A stretch of DNA of 64,000 bases, from assembly GCF_036246005.1 (NCBI RefSeq), contig NZ_CP109171.1:8544001-8608000 (forward strand), in the 5' to 3' direction. Each line of letters opens with the position of its first letter. Within the stretch, counting starts at the first letter, position 1. Of this stretch, positions 35,653 to 41,966 are shown one piece after another. The notes beneath the pieces are model-generated. The model searched no databases. It was not told where the DNA came from and saw only the letters and a list, made by a program, of their open reading frames with translations. The translations under genes and the position numbers were made by a program. This DNA comes from Streptomyces sp. NBC_01723 (GTDB lineage Bacteria > Actinomycetota > Actinomycetes > Streptomycetales > Streptomycetaceae).

Positions 35653-36738
35653 TCAGTCGGCGGTGAAGGCGGGGTAGTCGGTGTAGCCCTTGGTGTGACC
35701 GGCGTAGTGGGTGTCCCCGTCACTGTCGGCCAGCGGGTGGCCCTGCGCGAAGCGCTCGACCAGGTCGGGGTTGGCGATGAAGGGGGCTCCGAAGGAGACC
35801 GCGTCGACGATGCGGTGGTCGAGGAGCTCGTTGCCGAGTGTTCGGGTGAAGCCCAGGTTGGCGACGATGTTTCCCTGATAGTGGGCACGGTAGCGGGAGA
35901 AGACGGTGATGCGCTCGTCGATGGTGCCGGGGGTTCCCAGGAGGTGCAGATAGGCCAGATCGCTGTCGTTCAGCCTCTTGAGCAGCTGGTCGTAGTCGGC
36001 GAGGGTCTCTTCATCCGCGGTGAATGCGGTCCCGCTGGTCCAGAGCGGGGACATCTTGACGCCGATTCGGTCGCTGCCCCACACATCGCTGACGGCGTCG
36101 AGGATGTCGTTGAGGAACCGGGCGCGTTTCTCGCTGCTGCCCCCGTAGGAGTCGGTGCGCTGGTTGAGACGGGGGTTGAGGAACTGAGGGATCAAGTGCT
36201 GGCCCTGGGCGTGGATCTCTACACCGTCGAAACCGGCGCGGCGGGCGTTGTCAGCCGCGTGGCGGTAGTCGGCGATGGTCTGGGCGATCTCGGCGCTGGT
36301 GAACGCGCGCGGGGTGACCGTGTCCTTCGGACCGGAAGGGGTGAAGGACTGTTCGCCCGGGTTGATGGCCGAAGGGCCCGACGGCAGGCGTCCGCCGAAG
36401 TGGTCGGGATGCGAGACCGCTCCGACGTGGCCCAGCTGGGAGACGATGCGCCCGCCCTCCTCGTGGACGGCTTCGGTGACCCTCGACCAGCCGGCGGTCT
36501 GCGTGTCGGTGTAGATGCCGGGGACGTTGATGAAACCGATCGCGTCGGGGCTCACCCATGTTCCCTCGGTGACGATCAGTCCGGCGCTTGCGCGCTGTGC
36601 GTAGTAAGTGGCGTGCAGATCGGTCGGGGTCAGCTCGGCGTTGTGGGCGCGGGCGCGGGTCATGGGGGCCATGACGACGCTGTTGGGAAGTTCCAGCGCG
36701 CCGAGGCGGACGGGCTGCAGCAGGGGCTGGGTTGTCAT
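35653..36738 (-). CDS. Old Yellow Enzyme-family alkene reductase
   Basis: 361 residues from ATG at 36738 with AGGAGAA. TIM-barrel flavoenzyme: LFQPVRLG-like start (LLQPVRLGALELPNSVVMAPMTR), GLIVTEGTWVSPDA, QLGHVGAVSHP, and LNQRTDSYGGSSEKRARFL. The usual active-site H-x-x-N/H signature, in the family written G-[VI]-E-[IV]-H-G-A-N-G-Y-L, reads GVEIHAQGQHLIPQFL here, so the second of the His/Asn pair is Gly unless the adjacent Gln/His takes its place. It reduces activated C=C bonds with NADPH and FMN. Third gene of a TetR-controlled redox operon. Confidence 0.92.
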   Translation of the reverse strand: MTTQPLLQPVRLGALELPNSVVMAPMTRARAHNAELTPTDLHATYYAQRASAGLIVTEGTWVSPDAIGFINVPGIYTDTQTAGWSRVTEAVHEEGGRIVSQLGHVGAVSHPDHFGGRLPSGPSAINPGEQSFTPSGPKDTVTPRAFTSAEIAQTIADYRHAADNARRAGFDGVEIHAQGQHLIPQFLNPRLNQRTDSYGGSSEKRARFLNDILDAVSDVWGSDRIGVKMSPLWTSGTAFTADEETLADYDQLLKRLNDSDLAYLHLLGTPGTIDERITVFSRYRAHYQGNIVANLGFTRTLGNELLDHRIVDAVSFGAPFIANPDLVERFAQGHPLADSDGDTHYAGHTKGYTDYPAFTAD

Positions 36739-36802
36739 GGGTGTTCTCCTTGGCATGAGGGTGGATGGGAGGAGGGCGGGGGACGGGGAATCGGGGTCGG
36801 AC

Positions 36803-37405
36803 TCAGTCCTGTTTGAGGGCGTGGAGACCTGAGAGCGGGCCGCCGAGCTGCATGAGGCGTCCGCCCTCGCGCAGAGGGCCGAGGTCGACGGGGGCGAACC
36901 CGAAGTCGGCGGTGAGGTCCTTGACGGTCGTCTTGGCGTCGGCGTCGTCACCGGCGAGGAACAGCACCTGACGTCCGGCCGGGTGGCGCGGGTCGGCGGC
37001 GATGTAGCGGCCGTAGAGGGTGTTGAACGCCTTGACGACGCGGGCTCCGGGGAGCATCGAGGCGACGTATTCACTGCCGGTCAGCTCGCCCAGGTCCGCG
37101 GTCTGCGCATGCGGCGGAGGGGAGGCGAACTGGTTGGTGGCATCGATGACGATGCGTCCGCCGAGGTGCGGCAGGCCGGCCGCCACGTCCGGGATCTGGG
37201 GCCAGCCGACAGCGAGGACGACGAGCCCTGCCGCGGCGGCTTCCTCCGGGGTGCCGGCGCGGGCGAGTGGTCCGAGCTCCTCTGCGAGCCCGGCCAGGGA
37301 GGCGGGGCCGCGGCTGTTGCTCAGTACGATCTCGTGGCCGCGGGCCACGGCATGACGTGCGATGGACCGGGCGACGGTTCCGGCGCCGAGGGTTCCGATC
37401 TTCAT
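36803..37405 (-). CDS. NADP-binding F420-reductase-like oxidoreductase
   Basis: 200 residues. It begins MKIGTLGAGTVARSIARHAVARGHEIVLSNSRG, the NADP-binding Rossmann fold with N-S-R after beta-2 of the NADPH:F420 oxidoreductase/ProC-like (YrrB) family. VLAVGWPQIPDV, IDATNQF and VVKAFNTLYGRYI also match. Its ATG overlaps the stop of the MDR gene (ATGA), so translation is coupled. It could use F420 or act on another small substrate; the sequence does not tell. Confidence 0.88.
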   Translation of the reverse strand: MKIGTLGAGTVARSIARHAVARGHEIVLSNSRGPASLAGLAEELGPLARAGTPEEAAAAGLVVLAVGWPQIPDVAAGLPHLGGRIVIDATNQFASPPPHAQTADLGELTGSEYVASMLPGARVVKAFNTLYGRYIAADPRHPAGRQVLFLAGDDADAKTTVKDLTADFGFAPVDLGPLREGGRLMQLGGPLSGLHALKQD

Positions 37406-38433
37406 GACGGTCTCTTTCGCAGGGTTGAGGACGGGACGCTGGTGAGCAGGACTGTTCCGCTCTTGCCGGGGCGGCGGACATGTTCGACGGCCGTGGCGAA
37501 CTCGGCGAGGTCGTAGCCTGCCGCGACTTCGAAGAGCTCGGGAGCGGTCGTGGCCAGGCGGGTGGCGAAGGAGATGTCCTCGGCTCGTTCCTCACGCGTC
37601 CGGGTCATCCACTGCCCGATGGACAGGCCCCGTACGGTCAGGGCCCGCGGGGTCAGCGCCAGGGACTCCAGCGGCGTGCTGCCGGGACCCAGTTGGCCGT
37701 AGGTGATCAGCGTTCCGCCGTCTTCGAGCAGCCCGGTCAGCTCACCGGTCAAGGACCCACCCACTGCGTCCAGTACGACCCGCGCGCCCCGGCCGCCGCT
37801 CGCCTCCCGGACCTGGGCGCGCCAGTTGGCGTCGGCCGTCGATATGGTCGGCAGTTCGGGGAAGCGCTGCCGCAGTGTCTGTGCCCCTGTGGCGTCTCGT
37901 ACCAGGTTGACGAGTGGGATGCCGTGTTCGAGCGCTGCGGCGCTGACCATTTTTCCGACCGACGAACCGGCGGCCGTCTGAATGACCGGTCCCGACCGGC
38001 TGTGCCGGGCGTCTTCGACGGCGCGCAGCAACGTGAGCAGAGTGAGTGGGTTGACCAGCATCAGGGCAGCGGTCTGGTCACTTACGCCCTCAGGTACCGG
38101 CACCACCAGATCGGCCGGCGCCGTGAGGTGTTCGCTCCATGCGCCCGGTACCGGGAAGAACGCGACCCGCTGACCAGGCAGGAGATGCCGTACGTCGTCG
38201 CCGACGGTGTCGACGACGCCCATTCCCTCCAGCCCGGGGATCCGTGGCGTGGCGAACCGCTGTTGCGGCGCACCGGCGAATCCCTGCACTCCTGCCAGGT
38301 CACCGGGGTGGATGGGCCGGGACAGCACCCGCACCCGCACCTGCCCGGCTGCCGGGGCCGGTGGGGGTGGCCGCTCACTCAGGCGCAGTACCTGGCTGGC
38401 CTCTCCGTGCCGATCGTGCGCGATGGTCCGCAT
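37402..38433 (-). CDS. MDR-family NADPH oxidoreductase
   Basis: 343 residues from ATG at 38433 with GGGAG upstream. GroES-like domain (GQVRVRVLSRPIHPGDLAGVQG, GLEGMGVVDTVGDDVRHLLPGQRVAFF) and Rossmann domain (QTAAGSSVGKMVSAAALEHG, ARVVLDAVGGSLTGEL). Zinc ligands are absent; it resembles the crotonyl/trans-2-enoyl reductase and quinone reductase branch. It is the first gene of a three-gene operon (this, F420-reductase-like, Old Yellow Enzyme) divergent from a TetR regulator. Together they suggest detoxification of quinones and enones. Confidence 0.9.
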   Translation of the reverse strand: MRTIAHDRHGEASQVLRLSERPPPPAPAAGQVRVRVLSRPIHPGDLAGVQGFAGAPQQRFATPRIPGLEGMGVVDTVGDDVRHLLPGQRVAFFPVPGAWSEHLTAPADLVVPVPEGVSDQTAALMLVNPLTLLTLLRAVEDARHSRSGPVIQTAAGSSVGKMVSAAALEHGIPLVNLVRDATGAQTLRQRFPELPTISTADANWRAQVREASGGRGARVVLDAVGGSLTGELTGLLEDGGTLITYGQLGPGSTPLESLALTPRALTVRGLSIGQWMTRTREERAEDISFATRLATTAPELFEVAAGYDLAEFATAVEHVRRPGKSGTVLLTSVPSSTLRKRPS

Positions 38434-38451
38434 GACACTCCCAATCCCATA

Positions 38452-38503
38452 ATGATGACGACTGACATTGAAACTCTTGGTATGATGATGAGTGACATCG
38501 AAA
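38452..38503. promoter_or_regulatory. Two 22-bp direct repeats, candidate TetR operator
   Basis: Copies at 38452-38473 and 38482-38503, both close to ATGATGAYGASTGACATYGAAA (19 of 22 identical) and exactly 30 bp apart, that is three helical turns on one face. They fill the divergent promoter region between the MDR operon and its TetR gene. Confidence 0.65.
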
Positions 38504-38536
38504 AGGTCAAGTCGAGAGTGACGTGAGAGGACGGCA

Positions 38537-39145
38537 ATGCCGCGCATCACCAAGGAGGACAAGGCCCGCAACCGGGAGAACATCCTCGACGCCGCGGGCC
38601 GCATGTTCCGCCTGCGGGGCATCGACGCGATCGGCATCGCAGAGCTGATGAAGGAGGCCGGACTCACTCACGGCGGCTTCTACAACCACTTCGCTTCCAA
38701 GAGCGAACTCGTCGTCGAGGTGTGCGGAGCCTCTTTCGCCGCTTCGCTCGGAAGCCTGGCCCGAACGATCGAGGAGGGCCCGGACCAGAGCGGCTCTCCC
38801 CTGAAACGGGTTGTGGACGGATACCTTTCCACGGCACACCGTGACGCCCCGAACGGCGGCTGCCCTTCCGCGTCCCTGGTCACCGACGCCGGACGCCACA
38901 GCGAAGCCGTACAGCGCGCGTACGCCGAAGGGGTCGAGGGTTATCTGGCGGGCTTCGCCGCCGAGTTCCTGCGCGAAGCCGAGGAGGAGGGGCGTGAGCT
39001 CGACCCCGACGAGGCCCGTCGCAAGGCCATGCGGCTGCTCAGCGAAATGGTCGGCGCGATGATGCTCGCCCGCGCCGTCCGCCATGTCGAGCCCGACCTG
39101 TCCGACGAAATCCTGCGGACCGGCCGCGGCAACCTCCTCGACTGA
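38537..39145 (+). CDS. TetR-family regulator (NemR-like)
   Basis: 202 residues. N-terminal helix-turn-helix: ENILDAAGRMFRLRGIDAIGIAELMKEAGLTHGGFYNHFASK. The ligand domain carries DAPNGGCPSASLV, the single Cys position conserved in NemR-type regulators of electrophile and alkene-reductase genes. It is divergent from an operon that contains an Old Yellow Enzyme, the classic NemR target class. I infer it represses that operon and is released by electrophiles. Confidence 0.92.
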   Translation: MPRITKEDKARNRENILDAAGRMFRLRGIDAIGIAELMKEAGLTHGGFYNHFASKSELVVEVCGASFAASLGSLARTIEEGPDQSGSPLKRVVDGYLSTAHRDAPNGGCPSASLVTDAGRHSEAVQRAYAEGVEGYLAGFAAEFLREAEEEGRELDPDEARRKAMRLLSEMVGAMMLARAVRHVEPDLSDEILRTGRGNLLD

Positions 39146-39242
39146 CGGTTCGCCACCGCGCAGGCGTCCCGGACGGAGGTGCGGGCGCCGCGACTGAGAG
39201 GGCGGCGGCGGACTGCCGCCGGCAAGCGGGGGAGCCGTAGTC

Positions 39243-39420
39243 GACGGCGTCGTAGGAGCGGTTGAGGGCTTTGGTGACCTCGAATCGGGCGGCGGCGTAC
39301 CGGTCGGGGTCGCTTCCCGCGGCGATCAGGTCGGCCACCGATCGGCAGGCCGCCGCGACCGACGCGCGCTCCGCCACTCCGGCCCGCAGAGGCCAGGCGG
39401 GAGGGGTGATCCAGACCGGG
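39243..39420 (-). pseudogene. Possible FUSC-type membrane protein relic
   Basis: Minus-strand frame reading RASVAAACRSVADLIAAGSD and FEVTKALNRSYDAV, which resembles a soluble segment of FUSC/aromatic-acid exporter family proteins. No membrane helices or start are present. It is short and the match is by eye, so the identity is tentative. Confidence 0.35.
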
Positions 39421-39483
39421 TGGATGGGCTTCGGCCCAGCCGCACCCGCAACGCCGGACGCCTCTTCCCTCGGCTCCGTCGGG

Positions 39484-40473
39484 TCACTTCCTGAGGGGCG
39501 GGCCGTGAGCGGCGGCGATCCTGCCCCGAAGCATGAGGTCCATCACGGCCATGTAGCGCTGGGCACGCGGTCGGCCGAGTACGAACGGATTGCCCCCCTC
39601 CGGCTGCTGCCGCAGCTTCTCGGCACGCTGGAGCCCGTGGTCGTTGGGGTGATTGGAGAGTTCTACGTCGACACCCGCCTCGCGCATCCGTGCCCGGAAG
39701 GAACGGATGGCCGCCCGGTAGGACCGAAGTTCCGTGAGGCTCACGGGCGGATTGGTGCCGCCCCACAGCATGGCCGTATGGCGCATGCGTCCCGCGCGCA
39801 AGGGGATGATCGGCGAGACGGTGCCTGCCGTATGGCCCGGCGTGTGGTGCAGCCGGATGCTGGTGCCTCCGAGTGCGAGGCACTGGCCGTCCGCGATCTC
39901 CAAGTCCCTCGCGGGTGCGTGGTCCGGGTCGGCGCGGGCGACGAGATCCCAGTCGGCCGGCGTCATCAGCACGCGTGCGCCGTATCGGTCGGCGAGGTAC
40001 TGGGCCCCGCCGAAGTGGTCGTCATGGCCATGGGTGACGACGACGTACCTGATGGTCTCGGGTGCGGCCCCCACCTCCCGCAGCCCGCCCACGACGACGG
40101 CCTCGGCCTCCGCGGAGGAGGTGAGCGCGTCGATCAGGACGATGCCCTCTCCGGTGAGCACGGCCATGGCCGACACCCAACCCGCGCTCAGCATGACCAG
40201 GTTGTCGAAGAGCTTGATCGGCGCCGGTGAGGGCGGCCGGGGAAGTTCGACACCAGGGGTCAGGGCCCGGGCAAGGGCGAGCAGGACCGGGTCGCTGCCG
40301 GCCAGCGCCCGAGCCCGGTCGTAGTAGACCTGCCCGCCCCCTTCGGCAGTGGCGGCAGCCGAAGCAGCGCCGGGCGCTCCGGCACCGGCGACCAGTCCGA
40401 GCGCGGCAATCCGGGTGAACGAGCGTCTGGTGAAGCCTGCTGCCGAGTCGCCGGGAGACGATGACGGTCGCAT
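39484..40473 (-). CDS. Tat-exported MBL-fold metallo-hydrolase
   Basis: 329 residues; AGGAGA precedes the ATG. The N terminus has the Tat motif RRSFTRIAAL and an Ala-rich cleavage region (GAASAAA near 40). Zinc-binding motif THGHDDHFGG lies near residue 145, HTPGHTAGTVSP near 208 and a further His in ELSNHPNDHG near 275. This set matches the subclass B3 beta-lactamase-like group. Such exported proteins include metallo-beta-lactamases and other hydrolases; the conserved L-shaped B3 ligand set H-x-H-x-D-H, H, H is present, so B3-type beta-lactamase activity is a possibility but not shown. Confidence 0.88.
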   Translation of the reverse strand: MRPSSSPGDSAAGFTRRSFTRIAALGLVAGAGAPGAASAAATAEGGGQVYYDRARALAGSDPVLLALARALTPGVELPRPPSPAPIKLFDNLVMLSAGWVSAMAVLTGEGIVLIDALTSSAEAEAVVVGGLREVGAAPETIRYVVVTHGHDDHFGGAQYLADRYGARVLMTPADWDLVARADPDHAPARDLEIADGQCLALGGTSIRLHHTPGHTAGTVSPIIPLRAGRMRHTAMLWGGTNPPVSLTELRSYRAAIRSFRARMREAGVDVELSNHPNDHGLQRAEKLRQQPEGGNPFVLGRPRAQRYMAVMDLMLRGRIAAAHGPPLRK

Positions 40474-40584
40474 GGGCTCTCCTTGCTCTCCTGAAGGAGC
40501 GTGTGGTCGTGGGCCACCCGGGAGTCACGACAGTCGCCAGAGCCTGCGACGTGACGACTGGCCGCAGTCGACCAGGATGCCAGA

Positions 40585-41022
40585 TCACGCGTGCGGCAGG
40601 AGCTGTTCGCGCACCCATTCCGGGGCGGGGTTGGTGTGCGGGCGGCCCGCCACGACGACGGTCGGCACGGTCTCGTTGCCGTCGTTGGCATCCCGCACCG
40701 CTGTGGCTGCCGCCGGGTCGCGCCAAATGTTGACCCAGTGCAACTGGCGTCCGCTGCGGCCCAGCCGGAAGCGCAGTCGTATGCAGTACGTGCAGCCTGG
40801 CCGCCAGTAGACGACCGGCCGGCCGTCTACCGCGGCGCGGTCTTGTGCCTCGCGCGCACCGATCGACCTCGGGAAGACGAGGGGAGAGTGCACGCCGGCG
40901 AGTACCAGGAACACCAGTAGGAGTGCCGCGGCAGTGCCGGGGTCCCCCGTGAGGGCCGGCCGAGTCGCGACGGCTGAGCCGCAGAGCACGAACACCATCG
41001 GCAAGATCCAAGCGCGCATCAT
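40585..41022 (-). CDS. Membrane-anchored glutaredoxin-like protein
   Basis: About 145 residues from ATG at 41022 or 41019. Two hydrophobic helices (ILPMVFVLCGSAVAT and AAALLLVFLVLAGVHSPLVF) come first, then a glutaredoxin fold: VVYWRPGCTYCIRLRFRLGR with redox C-x-x-C, NIWRDPAAATAVRDANDGNE, and the cis-Pro region ETVPTVVVAG. It resembles mycoredoxin, probably working with mycothiol at the membrane. Start choice is uncertain; a longer basic N-terminal extension is open up to 41199. Confidence 0.75.
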   Translation of the reverse strand: MMRAWILPMVFVLCGSAVATRPALTGDPGTAAALLLVFLVLAGVHSPLVFPRSIGAREAQDRAAVDGRPVVYWRPGCTYCIRLRFRLGRSGRQLHWVNIWRDPAAATAVRDANDGNETVPTVVVAGRPHTNPAPEWVREQLLPHA

Positions 41023-41596
41023 GATGACGCAGGCTATCGCTGAGCCGAACTGCCCAGGAGCCACCGCCCCATTTCGCAGACCGAACCGGCGCCGAGGGCC
41101 GGCGCGAGTATCGCCGTCGGTCGCCCGACGGCCCTGGCGGACGAACCTCCGCGCCTCCGGGTGGGTACTCACTGGGGGCCCCTCCGAGGGAGAGTCCATG
41201 GCTACGGATCACCCCGCCACGATCCGTCCACCAAGATCACGCGGGCGGGCTGACCCGGGCAGAGGGGCGCGTGACCATGTGGATGTCGAACGTGTCGGCG
41301 CCCAGACCGCCCGCGATGCCCATGAAGAGCAGAGCGAAGGTGGCGTTGACCAGTACTTCTGCGTGGTCGGCTGTCTCACTCAGGCCCGACACGGGGAGGT
41401 CTGTCCGTTCCCCGGGGCGACGTGAACCGAGCAGCACGTCGTGTCCTGCGTCCCACCATCCGCGGGCCGGCGCTCGGGCGACGTTGCCGGTGCCGAGTAG
41501 TGCTGGACGCGGCGGCGTGCGCTCCCCGCGTGCGTGGCAGGGCGGCGGCGTACAGACCCTCGCCTGTGCGCAACAGCGGTGTCATGATGGTGAGTT
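41023..41596. other. Intergenic region upstream of the EACC1-caspase operon
   Basis: About 570 bp without a convincing gene. A minus-strand frame at 41237-41437 contains a hydrophobic piece (VNATFALLFMGIAGGLGAD) that could be a small membrane protein or relic, but it lacks a good start. The promoter of the EACC1-caspase operon should lie in the last about 200 bp; no clear -10/-35 was identified. Confidence 0.4.
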
Positions 41597-41959
41597 ATGG
41601 CTGAGGGGGACGGTGTGGTGACGCGCGGTATCCGGATCCGGCTGGACGGGACCGAGAGGGCGACTGACATCGTCGCCCTGCACAAGTGGCTGGAACGGGA
41701 GAAACCGCTCGCCGACCTGGCCCGGATCGACCAGCTCCGCATCACCGAACAGAGCCGGACCGACGAGGCCGGCACCCCCATGGGCACCGGCATGGACATC
41801 GTCGTGGCGGTCCTCGGGGGCGCCGCAGGCGCGATGTTCCAGGGCGTGGTGGACCAGGTCAGACGATCCGTGGAGGCATGGCAGGCCAACCGCCGTGCGG
41901 TGGAGGAAGGCGATCCGCCCCAGGTGCGCGTCGAGCCGGTGCGACCCGACGACAGGTAG
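41597..41959 (+). CDS. EACC1-domain protein (caspase-associated component)
   Basis: 120 residues from ATG 41597; GTG at 41615 or 41618 has a better GAGGGGGA site and would remove six or seven residues. It matches Effector-Associated Constant Component 1 as described in bacterial conflict systems: a beta-rich start (IRIRLDGTERATDIVALHKWLERE), then GTGMDIVVAVLGGAAGAMFQGVVDQVRRSVEAWQ, a weakly hydrophobic helix followed by an amphipathic one. In that family EACC1 is encoded next to caspase-type effectors, as here, 7 nt upstream. Its role is thought to be coupling sensors to the effector; the exact biochemistry is unknown. Confidence 0.8.
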   Translation: MAEGDGVVTRGIRIRLDGTERATDIVALHKWLEREKPLADLARIDQLRITEQSRTDEAGTPMGTGMDIVVAVLGGAAGAMFQGVVDQVRRSVEAWQANRRAVEEGDPPQVRVEPVRPDDR

Positions 41960-41966
41960 GCGGCCG

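Noticed and set aside
41237..41437. Small minus-strand membrane-like ORF before the EACC1 operon
   Set aside because: One hydrophobic stretch only, no ribosome site, no known family; noted in the intergenic entry.
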